From positions 1 through 64,000 of the forward strand of contig JABYQS010000029.1 in NCBI GenBank assembly GCA_022592435.1: a stretch of 64,000 nucleotides of DNA. The letters run 5' to 3'. A program made the translations under genes and the position numbers. The notes beneath the pieces are model-generated. The model had not been told where the DNA came from. It saw nothing but the letters and a program-made list of their open reading frames with translations, and searched no databases. Shown here piece by piece: positions 37,101 through 48,800 of this stretch. How positions within the stretch are numbered: position 1 is the stretch's first letter; the number at the start of each line of letters is the position of its first letter. Origin of the DNA: Cerioporus squamosus. Its lineage: Eukaryota; Basidiomycota; Agaricomycetes; Polyporales; Polyporaceae.

Positions 37101-39174
37101 GCGCGGACCGTACGGTTGGACACCACGACGAGAACGACGAGGCTCGCACCCTGCAGTCTTCTGCTGTGCTCCCAGTACGCAACTCGCTTCTTCGCGTCTT
37201 TGTCGCGTGCGGTCCCGCCAGGAGGTGCGTCGAGTAGCAGCGTGACGGTGACACCGCGCCTTCGCGCCTCAGGCGGTCCTGCGAGGAACTCGACGTTCGT
37301 GTAGAGCTGGAAGAAGACGGAGTCGCGCCCTGTGGTGCGGTAGGCGCCGCCGTTCTTCCCGATCAACGTCTCAAGCTTGGTCTTCTCGTTCTTCTGGCGT
37401 CTCCCTTCCCAGATGTTGAGGAGGTCATCGTGTATGACGGTCAGAGACGAGCGTGTGGTTGAGCTGGCGAACACCGTCAGTAGTGAGTGAGCGAACAATC
37501 GGGACAACTCACATGAGCTCTTCCCGTAGCAGGCGGAACTGGATGTCAAGATGACGCTCCATCGAGCCAGCAGGAAGATGGTGGGGGGCTTCCGGACTGA
37601 AGACTGGCATGTATGGGGCGACAGGGGAAAACAACTCCTCGTGAGTAGGCGCGATGCGTATGGACCTGATCTCCTCGAAGTCGTTGTCGTGACGAGGACC
37701 GTCTGTCCGACGCCTGCCAGGAGGGTCGTAAGTCTGCGCAAGCTGAGCGATGCGAGCTTGAACTCGCTGCTCGCGAGACACAGCCGACTTCTGCGGGCCT
37801 TTCTGCAGCCGCATCACGACGCCCGTCTCCCGCTCGACGATGGCGGTCAGACGGTCGATCTCCTCGCGGATATGGGTAATCAAGAGCCTGCGGTTGTTCT
37901 CAGGCACGGAGGTGATCGAGTCCTCGAAACGTGGATAGATGGCGGAGACGTCGCTTGCCCAAGTCTCAAACAACTCGGCGAACTGCTTGATGAACTTGGG
38001 GACATCCGAGAAGTTGCGGACGCCGTCGTTGTAGCGGCTGAAGTATCTAGGATAACAGGTGAGTACACGTGGTAGACGTAAAAGAGAACACTCACTGTAG
38101 GAGCAACGTCGACAACGTTCGGAAGATGGTGACCCCATCGAGGGTGTTCTGCAAAGACGGCGAGAGGTTAGGGGTGGGATCTTTCCAGGACTTCGCCTTC
38201 ATCATGGTCTCAAGACATCCGTCGAGGGCGGCGAACACGGCTTCGTGATTGTTCTTGATGATGGCGTATAGTACACTGGTGGAGGTTAGTGCGATGTGGA
38301 CGACTAGGGTACGAACTACTCACTTGATGTTTTTATGCAGCGTCGACTTCAGGACGAGATCGGAGGCAAAGAACTGAAAGACAGGGAAGTAGCCCCGTTG
38401 AAAAGAGAGGGCACCGGTATGGACACCTATCGAGACGTTGACCGGTTCGAAGCGGAGGACGTCCCCGATACGATGCAAAGCATTGCCCTTGCGTCCATCA
38501 TGAGGAAGGGACTCGGGAGCGCAGAGACACGGACATACCTTGACAACGACCTGCAAGAACTCTTGCGCGCTCTCCGTGTTCTGCCAGACCAATGTTCGTT
38601 AGATACTTCACTGCAGATATAAAGTACGCACCCAAGACTTGTTTCTGTCATTGACACTTGCTAGGATGCGGACGAAGCCCTGGACCTGGGCGGCCGAGTC
38701 GAAACGATAGTTGTCCCGCAGGAACTCCTTGAGATGGTTGTGAACGTCGCTGGGATTCAGATTGTGTCGTGCCTCGCGCACGGACCCGGAGCTAACCGCC
38801 AGGCCCTCGGGTGAGAAGAAGTCGAGGGCGGCGTCCTCGTCGGCCTGTGCTGCGGTAGTGTCGCCTTCCTGGTTCTGACCTTCCCCAGTCCCGCCCTGCT
38901 TCACATGTCGATACGAGCATTCGAAACTTCTCGCGCATGCGCCGCTAGTCCAGAAGAACTGGCACACATTCCGAGGAACGCCACTGGGAGGCCCCCCGGG
39001 CGATCTGGGGCTCTGGGGGACGGGAGTCTGCGAGCGGCTACGAGCGGGAGATGAGGCCGGCGACGGTGACCCCCTAGAGGAAGTCGAACGGTCATGCGAG
39101 AACTTGCATCTCTTGCCGTAGCGACAGCCGTTCGGACTGTTCAGCAGCCTGCAAGGGCCGTTGTTCTGCGACAT
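31187..39174 (-). CDS. ZNFX1/NFX1-type helicase with CCCH, NFX1 and RZ zinc fingers (Hrr1-like)
   Basis: About 2,250 aa in 24 exons; I followed all 23 introns and each keeps frame. Two CCCH fingers (C-x8-C-x5-C-x3-H) lie at about residues 8-27 and 72-91. A long linker domain precedes a UPF1-like SF1 helicase: Walker A QGPPGTGKSF (codons interrupted by introns), TNHALDHML, CTTTGAAS, Walker B variant MVEEAGQVLE, ICIGDPQQLRPTLATY, INVQRRMRP, VDIFQGQEAKIVIVSLVRN and NRINVALSRAKHGLYVFG. An NFX1-type Cys-rich array follows at about 33.9-32.9 kb, then a long helical region, then a C-terminal RZ zinc finger (GHFYNCENGHTFVITECGG, then CPEC). Relatives are fission-yeast Hrr1 (RNAi heterochromatin), worm ZNFX-1 (small-RNA inheritance) and human ZNFX1 (antiviral dsRNA sensing). 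A role in RNA surveillance or silencing is inferred. Start is the ATG just before the first CCCH finger. Confidence 0.93.
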
Positions 39175-40517
39175 TGTGGTGAAGGTGAGCGGCGATTTGA
39201 CTGGATGAGGTGATGGTAGGAGGCAGGATTATCTCGACCTCGAGGTAGGGAGGTACACGTTGAGGGCAGGAAGCAGAGACCGTCTCGCGGTGGGTCTCGT
39301 GCTTCATATCAACAACGGCTACCGCGTTCCCTATCTTGAAGGGCGCCGGATCGAACCCTGTCTACCAGCACACGCGCCAGAGTATCTAGCGCTTACATCG
39401 GGACTATGTATCCGCCATATCCCCTCGGCATTTCGATCTCCATGTTTTCCGCGTTGTGGTTCGCGTTCAGACAAGACATGTCACACTTCGAGCAGCTAGT
39501 CAGCGAGACTTTCGAATCACCCTGCAGGTAGGATCTTACCATGGGTTGTACTCGAGAGTCCTGAGTAGAGCTTGCGCCGAGATGACAGACGCTTCTGCGA
39601 GAAAGTGCGACCTGTGCTCGAGGAGCACCTGCTAGAGATTGATAGCTACGCCATGGTCGACGAGGCGCTATGACGCAGCTGCAATAGACTGCATCCAGAG
39701 TAGTAAGCGTACATTGTCTGCGAGAATTGAGCATGAGTTTGCGCAGGATATCGTCCCGCAAAATCGGACTCACCAGCTTCATGACGCAGCGGACGATGCA
39801 AGACCAATCGAGCTTCACAGAGCTTTGCAGAGCAGCGGTTTATCATTCTAATGTTCCTCACACAACATATGGTCAGTTCTAAGGTCGCTGGTCCGCAGGA
39901 CTCTTACTCACTACCATCTTCGTCATGGTGATCATGACGGTCGAGAGCAAACGTGGTTAAGCGCTTACACAGGGCCATGAGGCGCCGACGAGCCTAGTAA
40001 GTACTACTACTTACTTACTTGCTACTTACTTACTCAATTACCATCAACCGCGACTCCTCCCTACCTCTCCCTACATGCAGATTTGTGAGGTGCACATTTA
40101 GATCGGATTCGAGCCTTCCCCTTACTCTCTCATGCAGATACCTCAGCAACACTCGTCAGAATGATCTCGCTCGTTGTTGGAGGCATCGTGGACGTTGAAG
40201 GCGCCGCTAGCCTGCCAGTGAGGACGCACTTGACCAACTTGTCCATTGGGTCAACAGACGTATCACTTTCAAACCGCTCGAATACGATTGACGGCGGTAA
40301 ACCATTGCGTCCGATACCGACGACTCCTAGAGGCGGCTCAGCCGGTACGGACTTATCCTCCAGCTCCCGACATTTCCCCGGTAAGCCATTCCACCAGCCA
40401 AGTGACCCTTTGTGGCAGCGAGCCTCTCGCTATAGATGGCAGATGGGCATACGTTCCTGCTGACGTGTTGTCCAAGGTCTCTTCCGTACGGGGGATTCAC
40501 AGTCAGCTCCGAAGCAC
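39175..40517. other. Divergent intergenic region between the helicase and SDR6
   Basis: Holds the helicase promoter (minus) and the SDR6 upstream region (plus). A minus-strand stretch ending at 39393 (NAENMEIEMPRGYGG near its C-terminus) is open for 141 codons but has no recognisable domain. It may be a small unknown exon. A TTAC microsatellite lies at 40006-40034. Confidence 0.4.
40006..40034 (+). repeat. TTAC tetranucleotide microsatellite
   Basis: Interrupted tandem array of TTAC units, noncoding. Confidence 0.8.
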
Positions 40518-40525
40518 TATAAAGG
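40518..40525 (+). promoter_or_regulatory. TATA box of SDR6
   Basis: TATAAAGG 71 nt upstream of the SDR6 start, the same sequence and nearly the same spacing as before the FAD oxidoreductase. Confidence 0.6.
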
Positions 40526-40588
40526 CCCGTCACTTCCTCGACCGCCGAAGTACCTCCTCGCCGTACCTCATTGTAGACAACCAGTATC

Positions 40589-41552
40589 ATGGCAGACAAG
40601 ACGACTTGGCTTATCACTGGGTGAGCCTTATGCTAATATCTTCGTGACGCAGTGATGCTTGGAGCTGACCCTGACACGTCATAGCGCATCTCGTGGGATC
40701 GGTCTCGAGTTGACGAGACAGCTCTTGACGAATCCGTCCAACGTGGTGGTCGCGACCTGTCGAAACCCACCAGGCGCGAAAGACCTGAGCGCGCTGAAGG
40801 ACACCGCGAAGGGCACGCTTCATATCGCCCAGATCGACGTCTCTGACGAAGACTCCATCCGGAACTCCGTCAAGGCCGTCGAAGAGCTGCTCGGTGAGAA
40901 CGCCAGCATCGACTATCTATACAACAATGCTGCTATCGTGAGATCAGCCCCCTCTCTAAGCCTTTTCGAGTACTTACTGACCCCGCCCATGTGCGATCCT
41001 GCAGAACGAAGGGAACGACACGGCGTTCTCATTCAAATCCGCCGCTTTGATGCGTACCATCCAAGCGAACGTCGTCGGACCCGCCGTCATGGCGCAAGTC
41101 TACCTCCCTCTCCTGGAGAAGAGCAAGAAGAAGACTATCGTTAACGTAACAAGCGGTCTTGCGAGCATAGGACTCGACCTCGGCTCGAAGAACGCGACGT
41201 ACACCATCAGTAAGACCGCCCTGAATATGCTGGTAAGGCGCACGATGCGATCGTGATCGCGCTCAGGGATCTGACTCACCGCTTGTGACAGTCTTACAAG
41301 CAGAAGACCGAGCGTCCCGACTTCACGGTCATCGTCATCGATCCCGGCTGGGTCAAGACAGGTGAGTGTCGCGGCTTGGTCCGAAGCGCGAGTCGATCCG
41401 CTGACAAGGACGGCCATACAGAAATGGGCGGAGAGGGCGCGATCCTTGAGCCAGAGGAGAGCGTCTCGAACATCGTCCGCACGGTGACAGGATTGAAGCA
41501 TGAGGACAGCGGCAAGTTCTTCCGATACGACGGCCAGACCCTCCCTTGGTGA
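40589..41552 (+). CDS. Short-chain dehydrogenase/reductase SDR6
   Basis: Exons 40589-40620, 40685-40937, 41005-41232, 41292-41361 and 41422-41552 sum to 714 nt, giving 237 aa. MADKTTWLITG joins to TGASRGIGLEL (cofactor motif, Gly codon split by intron 1). IDYLYNNAAI, NVTSGLASIG (catalytic Ser), YTISKTALNML (YxxxK) and DPGWVKTEMGG follow. The protein ends TLPW. It is closer to SDR1/SDR2 (SYKQKTERPD, like TYKQKAERPD) than to SDR3/SDR5, although it lies 20 kb away beyond the helicase. Its exon 3, 4 and 5 lengths equal SDR1's. Substrate unknown; intact. Confidence 0.95.
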
Positions 41553-41987
41553 AGTGGCAGATCGATTCTCGCATTCGCACTCGAGTTTGCTGTCTTGTAT
41601 ATGACTTCCAACCTCTGAGACGCAACGTTTGAATCTGATATACAAAGGCAGGGGCGACCCTGGCGCACTCGTCTCGTTCAAGGCAAGGACTGTATCCGCA
41701 GTATCGCGAACTTTGCAAAACATGAACCTTCCCCGACTAGTGCGTACAACTGCTACACCGGGGAGAGCCCCCGTTGGTGAGCAGTGCAGCCAGTCAGTTC
41801 CATCGCGGGATCCGGACAGGCGGACGCATGTACGTATCTGCATAAGTTATATCAGGTTACATATACGAGTACACCCCAAACCAAATCAGCTGCAGAGCGA
41901 GGACGATCATCACTAAGGAAGGGGGTTCACGAGCGGAAGTTACAAGTACACGACAAGGTGCAGGATGGCAGTAAAGTTCGACACGCC

Positions 41988-43714
41988 TCACGCCTCCGAC
42001 TTCATCTTCGTTTCATCATCGACATCCGAGTCGCAAAGGGTCTTTTCGTCTTCTTTGTCGACGGAGCCCTTCGCGTACTGCTCGAGCAGGAATATGAGCG
42101 TGTTGTATAACTCCCGCGTGCTCGCGATCTTCTTCTGGAAGATCTGTCGTATTCGCAATCTCAATGCCATGCTAACCGTGGATAGTGTGGTAGACAGACC
42201 TTGGTAATTCTCGCATTGGGGTTCACCGACTGGCCGAGCTGCTCATTGAAGGAGTGGAGGTCCGCCTTGAGCTGCGAAAAGGCGTGATCAGCACTGAGCA
42301 TAGGACTCCCTGCGGTGGTATGTCTGGCTTGACTTACTGACTGCCAGATGTTGGCGAAGGTGGAGATCTTTGACGAGAGCTCCTTGATGTCCGACTGCGT
42401 GCCGGCTAACGATGCCTTATAGCGACACAAAGTGTCTTGTCGGTCCGTCAACTGCATCATATTCTCGGTACATGTCTTCAGCTCTTGTTTGATGTCCTTC
42501 TTCTCGCGCCGCAGCTTGACGAGCTGGGACGTTGCATGTCCGAGAGCCGCAGCTGATGTCTTCGACGTTCGTACATTGCGCGAACAAGCCCGCTTGTGAG
42601 AGGTGCGCACGAGCTAGCACAACGGAGGGCAAGACTTACAATGGCAAGTACGAACGCGTCAGGGGAGAGCGTCATAATGACGAGACCGACACCGAGAGCC
42701 GTGGTGGCCAATGAAGCGAGACACGCTGCTGCCATCTTGTTCGTCTGTATGGCGATCATCAGTTCGAGCCTCGCCTTTGAGGGCTTCCATGGGTCAACGT
42801 CTTACATCGCTGGAGACCCTGTCATGCATAAGCACAGTCAGGCCCGCGTGGTTCGTGCGCGACATATGAGCGGCTATGATAGGTGCTTACTGCTCAAGCC
42901 GAACATGCAAGTCTGCAATGCGGTGTTGCGTCGCGTGAATCTCTTCCCGGATATGCGCATCTGCTTCTTCGATTACCAGGTCAATCCTGTTTGCGAAGAG
43001 GTAGACGTCGTCGGCGAGTTGGCTGAAATCCTTCTTCGCCTTCCGAGCGTTTTGTTCCTTCTTGGCAAGCGTCTGGGGTAACATATAGGCTAAGCACAGG
43101 CATAAGCCAATAGTAAGAGAACGCGGGCGTACCATGGTGAAGTTAGCCAGTTCGTCTCTCAAGGTAGCGTAGTCGCACTCGTCGACATCTTGCAGCATCG
43201 CGACCGTGAACTCTGCAAGATGTCAAGAACCCGAAACGTTAACGGTGATCCGAGTCGAAACACAACTCACGGCGCATGAACGCTGCAGCCTCAGTCGCGT
43301 TATCACGGCTAGTGTCCAGGATCTCGTGAAAGTGCTGGAAGGGTTATACATTGGCGACGTAATCAGCGACTTGAGCCGTGCAGCGTTAGTTATGAGGGGG
43401 CATACCTCATGCATCTTATCCCACTCAGGGGAAAGCTGTAGCACGTCGCCGTCTTTGCCGCGATAGCCTGCATTGTCGAAACTTTGAAGGTCCTGGCGGA
43501 TCCTCCGGAAGTCCTGTCGGATGCAGTGGACGGTGCTATTGAGCTCCTTAATTGCGTGAACCGTCGTATCCTGCACAGCTCTCGACTGTATGGCTTCCTT
43601 GAACTTGTCCTGAATGGCCTCGCTCTGGAGGTCGATCTTGCCGCCAAGAGCCTTTTCGATCAGCTCAGCAGCACTCTCCGTGAGCGTCGAAGTTCTGGAG
43701 GGTATAGAAGCCAT
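41988..43714 (-). CDS. Helical protein with a central hydrophobic hairpin; possible alpha-pore-forming-type protein
   Basis: At least five exons on the minus strand. The N-terminal part (start near 43714, MASIPSRTSTL; an upstream ATG at 43735 is possible) and the middle part are long, charged, heptad-like helices. At about 42.73-42.64 kb comes a hydrophobic stretch of about 33 residues with a Pro-Asp turn in its middle (LSPD), suiting a helical hairpin rather than a plain anchor. More long helices follow to the stop at 41988, with an acidic Asp/Glu tail. No signal peptide is seen. Long helices, one hydrophobic hairpin, then long helices is the plan of ClyA/HBL/Xax-type membrane-lytic proteins; coiled-coil membrane proteins of other roles can look alike. 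The family is inferred from architecture only. It is divergent from the gene at 44.55 kb. Confidence 0.5.
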
Positions 43715-44552
43715 TGATGTCGTCTGAAGAGCCAAGGGTAGTCGGTTATCAGCTGGAGATGAGGAGCTCCTGAGAGTTCATATATCTGGACGCTGTACTC
43801 GGGCCACTTACAATCATAGCCGTGCTTCGCGCAGAGGATGTTCGCAGAGCTGTCAGATGATTCGGCCACCACATTGTGCGGTGAATGGCGTCCACCCTTC
43901 CATCCACCCGGTGGCAGACTTCGGCACCAAAAGTGACTATCTGGCGCCACCAACAAACCACAGAAGCGTGCTGTGAGGGGTCCGCGCCGTCTATGTCCAC
44001 ATGTAGGGTCAGGTATGTAGTCGTACCTGGGCGAGTCATCGGCACGCTGTACTTAATTGATCTAGTACGATTTTGTCCGCTGTGAGCAGCATGGAGCAGA
44101 GTATGGGCTCTGACATTTGTGGTATCCTAGCTGGCAGACACGTGAGTACACAAGCCAAGCATAGCGAACATAAGAGTGCTCCCGACGGATTAGAGTTAGC
44201 ACGAGGTGGTACAGTGTGAGAGTAGTCGCGCGGCTCCCGCAGGCGAGGTACGGATCGAATGACGGCAAGGACGCCATCCACCCTGGGGCATGGTGGTTGT
44301 CCCGACCACATTCCATTCCTTCCGTCTATATGAAACGAGCATGCCGGTGCACATTAGGGCCGCCGGGGTGAGGATGATAGAGTAATGTCCGTGCGTCCGA
44401 GCTGCGGCGGATGCATCTCGAAAGAGACCAGACTCGCACGAGGGACCGAGCAGGACTTGTGCCCTCTGGCCATCCAACCGCATGCATACGGGGATATATA
44501 GACGTTTGTCCACCGCAATATGCCCTGTACTTGACAGAAGCGCTTCTCTGGA
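43715..44552. other. Shared divergent upstream region of the two helical-protein genes
   Basis: 838 bp between the two starts. Antisense open frames cross it, but none has domain or splice support. It should contain both promoters; I could not pick clear TATA boxes. Confidence 0.4.
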
Positions 44553-45815
44553 TATGTCCGACTTCCCGGCCCAAGTACACGCCTTGAGCGCTGCCGCCCG
44601 AGAGCTTCGTCTCTCGCTCCTCGACAACCAGGCCAAAGTCAGTTGGATCGATGCGTCATCCCAAACCCATCTGCTCGAAGGATGGAAAGGCCTCCGTGAA
44701 GTAAGCACCGTCTCGCAGCGCTGTGCGCTCGAGTACTGACTGGATTCTTCAGGAATACCGCAAGATGCTCGACGAGTCAGAGTCGGCCGCGACGAGACTT
44801 GCGACAGCGATGAACAGTGAGTTGCAGTCACTTTAACACGTGCGAAGCCCGGTTCTCAAAGTCACGAACAGCATATGTCGGTTTGCAGGAGTACATGGAC
44901 GATCCGAGTATGCTCGACGACCTGGTCGAAGAGTTCGAGGGATTGAACGAGGTCAGTCGAGGCTCTGGGCGCTCGGAAACGACCTGACATCAAGAAATCG
45001 CGACACAGACCCTGAAGAACATGAGCTTTGGTCAAGACGACGACTTCAGCCGTCTTAAGAAAAGCTTCGAGAGGCTCGGGCAGGATATTGACCTTCTGCT
45101 CAAAGCTCATTCCGCCCCTCCTGAGGACCAGGTGAGCGCAAGCAGAGACGCGCTCACGAGGTCCCCGCAAGAGCCGGTATGGGCATTCAAACCCTTCACG
45201 ACCTGTTCCATCAAGCTGATGACGTGGTGGAAGGCGATGCAAGTTATCGCCAGCCAATACCTCACCCGCTTTGTTTGGGGTCGAAGTGACCACATCAATA
45301 GGGCAAACTCGGCACCGATGCGCCGTACGTGACTTAATGAAGGTGTGACGCGGTGTGCTCACCGTTCGACGGCTTGTCCTAGCGACGACCACGAGTGTAC
45401 TGCCAAATGCGAAGTCGACCGGATTCACCGGTATTCGGGCAATGCCTGCAGTCTTGCAACTCATGGAGAACAACCTGGAGACGCAGAAGAGCCTTAGTCG
45501 GGTGGTTCTCGTCGATATGAAGGACAAGGTGCGCTCACCAATCGAAGCTAATTACGTGCGGGAAACGGGCTCATGCAGAACACGCTCAGCTCGTGCATGA
45601 GATTCAAACATACCTCACAGCTCTCCGCAACGCGCAGAGTAGTGCATCCCCGGTACGTCCTTCATCACACCCGAGAGTTATCTTGCCAACATATCGCATC
45701 ACAGGAGAACCAGCTGGCACTGCGGAACGCAACTCGAAGGGTCACTTCTTCGACCGAGTCATGGAGAGAGAGATCAAAGGCACTGACTGACGGGTATGCG
45801 AAGTCTCCGAAGTAG
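44553..45815 (+). CDS. Second helical (coiled-coil) protein, divergent partner
   Basis: Starts MSDFPAQVHALSAAARELRL. Exon 1 ends at GTAAGC after 49 codons. Exon 2 (EYRKMLDESESAATRL) and later exons encode acidic, heptad-rich helices such as LDDLVEEFEGLNE and FERLGQDIDLLL. Beyond about 45.13 kb the exon structure is unclear; several frames are open in pieces, and the last exon (ENQLALRNATRRV...) ends with TAG at 45815. Either small exons are missed or the 3' half is damaged. No signal peptide. Being helical and divergent from the hairpin-bearing gene suggests a two-component system, but I cannot name the family. It could equally be a cytosolic coiled-coil protein. Confidence 0.45.
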
Positions 45816-48800
45816 GACGTCAATGTTCCTCGGGTAATCTGGCTGCCGTCCACCTCTCGTCCGATATGTACACGCTCTTGCTAGCTTCCGGTGTCCCTGT
45901 GATTTGCTGGACATCCTAACGCGTATATATGGACTGTTATGTACCTTCACCTCCATTTCAGAGTTCGGACGGCTCCTCGTGGCGCCTCTTCAAAGAGTGA
46001 TGATATTCCGGGGACCAGTTCGCGATGACGAAACACCCGCTGCGAACATCGAAGACGACACACTTGCCTATCTCGGATGTCCTCTACCAACCGCCTTGAT
46101 CGCATCGATGCCACAACGACACGACTTGATTGAGCAACACGTGGAGCTCGTTCGCAGTTTTGATGGCGGCCTTGCCCTCCCGCGAAGTGTGCTGGAACCT
46201 TCCGTCGTCGTCATCCGCACGGAGCACGGAGCGGGTCTCCCCGAGTCGAAAGATCGGCCGATGCTGATGGTGCTGATGGAACAGGATGGAACGGAGGAAC
46301 GAAAATCCAGGTGGCCATGCGCCGCCCTTTCCGCTCCCTCGCGGGAACGTCCCTGTGGCTCTGTGAGGCAGGCCGTGCCCGCCGGCATGCGCTGTACGGG
46401 TGAGGGTCTAGGATGGCCAGGGCGAGCTGCCCAGAAGGCACATCAGAACCACGGCGCGCGCATGACCAGCTTGTGCAGATGCAGATGCAAATGCGGAAAG
46501 GGCGCACTGCTGTCTTGTCCAGAAAAGTGATTATGAGCTCTGAATTTACGGCTCTGGTTCGAGTACACCAAGTTAGCCTTAGCTTGAAGAGAGAATTAGA
46601 TGGGCCATACTACTCACTTTACAACGCATGCTGCTGCGTGCATGCTCCAGAAACACCTAGACTCGTTGTTCGCGCGAAGGATCGTAGCTCAGCTCACAGT
46701 AGGTGCAGCCAAACCGCGCCCTTCACTGTGGGCGGACCCGACATGGCTGCATCCTATCCTGAACGACGTCATCCGATGGTTCTGGTCCTTGATCTCTCCT
46801 GAAAGCCTGAAAGCAAGCGAGCCACTCGGTAACCAACGACGCCAACCGCATGACAAGGGAAGGCACAGACGTACCTTACCAGCGAACCCGCGAGGCCCGA
46901 CTCGGACTGCATTGTTCCCCCGGTATTCATTCTGCAGGCCCGCTATCAGCGAAGAAGCCGTCACCGACTATCGAGAACGGACGACGTACCCGAACAGCGT
47001 GCCACTCGGATGGGGCTCCGAACGTCCATGTCCAGGTACCCCGGGCGCACACACGCCACCACAACAGACACGCCACTCGGACAGCCCGGCGTAAGTATGT
47101 CTTCGCCTTCTTCCTGCTTTGTTCTCAGCGACTTCAAGTCTTGTTGCAGGCTTCTGCGTCCCGAACCTCCCGCATGTCCACACAGCCAAGGAGGACGATG
47201 ACGAACCGACGGCCGCCGGACGTTGCCCGCAATTCGCCGGATAAGTCGTGCTCGGGGCGATATCGACCGGCTGAGGCGTAGAGAAGCCACCCTCAGGCGA
47301 CGACGTTGAGTACGAACGCGCACCCGGGAACTCAAGGGCCGAATCCGAATGCAACGGTGTAGCGCAGCGAGGCTTGATAGGCGCACGGAGCGGGACGCAG
47401 GGCGGACAGCGCTCCTCCGCATCTTCCCCGAGCCAAGCACTAACGTCCTCCTGTTGCTATGTGTTCCTCACATCCCCAGAACCTTGCGAAGCCAGCCAGC
47501 GATCGGGGCCCAGCCTGAGGGAAGGCACGAAGCATCCATACAGTATGCGGGAGAAGAACGTGGGTCCTGCATACAGAAGAGTCGCTCGCTGCCGATGACG
47601 ACGATCGCGGATCGCGGACGTGCTTGCTCTCCGTTCCGACTCCGAGGGACGAGTCGAGGCAGCCCCATCTTATCCGAGCGCGCGTTCGCATCCCAAGAAG
47701 AGTTTAGTGCGAGAAGGAGAAGAAGAGTCCGCGAACGCGGCGGGCGCAGGTACGAGGCTCGGCTCGGATGCGACAACGACGATGAATTCGAATGCGGGGT
47801 AAGAAGGGGGAGTTCGGACCGGAGACCATGATGATATAGTCCGTTTCACGGAGAAAGAAGCTAGGGGGATTGAGCCTTCGACGAGGGTGCGGCGGATGCA
47901 GAGGACGTTGGGTGATTCTGAATGGCTAGCGTGCCGTCGAAGATCCCAGGCCGCTCGTGCGTCTGGTGCAGCCCTGAGCCTACGGAGCGAGAGGAGGGTG
48001 GGTGGGCCTCTGCAATCAGCGTGGGCGCGCCGACGGGCAGGCGGAACCGTAACGTAGGGTCTGCTGTGCTCACGCATACCTCTATCACTTGTCCTTGACA
48101 GACACTGGCCTGAGCACGCAAGCCATCCACGAGCGCAATTCGCAGAGCGAGGCGTGCGGGATCATGCAACACGCCACGGACACGCTAGCTGCAGCACCGC
48201 CGACAGAGTAGTTCATCTCCTGCAGCGTCGGACGTCAGAACTGCGCGCCAATATGGCGTCAGTGACCCGGCCAAGCAGCCTGCGTACACAGCGAACCTTC
48301 ACATACCGGGCTCGGTCGGCACTATAGATGACCGGCTGAGTTCCGCCGTCGAGAGTTGTGCCAGAGTTGACTTCATGAATTCACCTTCATTGAGTCGAGC
48401 TCGTCATTGCGCCTCCGAGTCGGTGGCCCAGAACTTCCGAGGGTGCGCAGCACATACGTGCGTTCGATGGTGCGTCTGCGAACAGCGTAACTCGCGCATC
48501 CGAGCCTTCCCGTCTGTGCGACCCCGGGTCCAGCACGGCCCGCCTGGGGTCCTTCCCTTCGAACTTTGCCGTCAGTGGCACTGATTGCGTTCGAGAGTGA
48601 ATAGAGCGCGCACCCATTCGCCGCGTTCATGTTCACGTTCGTAGTTTCGGCTTCTTGTCTCGCTATCAGATGGTGCGAGTCTGACTTGAAATCATAGCCA
48701 GGAACGTCCGCTTCGAGCCTTACTCCTCCCGCCCTGTCACCGATACAATAGTTAGGTTCCTCTCAGAAGCCCAGCCAAATCTCGCCAATCTGAGGCTCGC

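Noticed and set aside
39347..39356. GGTTCGATCC on the minus strand, like a tRNA B box
   Set aside because: No matching A box, no T-stem pairing and no acceptor stem could be drawn around it, so I do not call a tRNA or SINE.
44862..45527. Minus-strand open frame of 221 codons
   Set aside because: Antisense shadow of the helical-protein gene on the plus strand; no domain of its own.
45904..46530. Plus-strand open frame of 208 codons
   Set aside because: Composition turns to Arg/Cys/Gly-rich chance sequence in its second half and no homologous motif was recognised.
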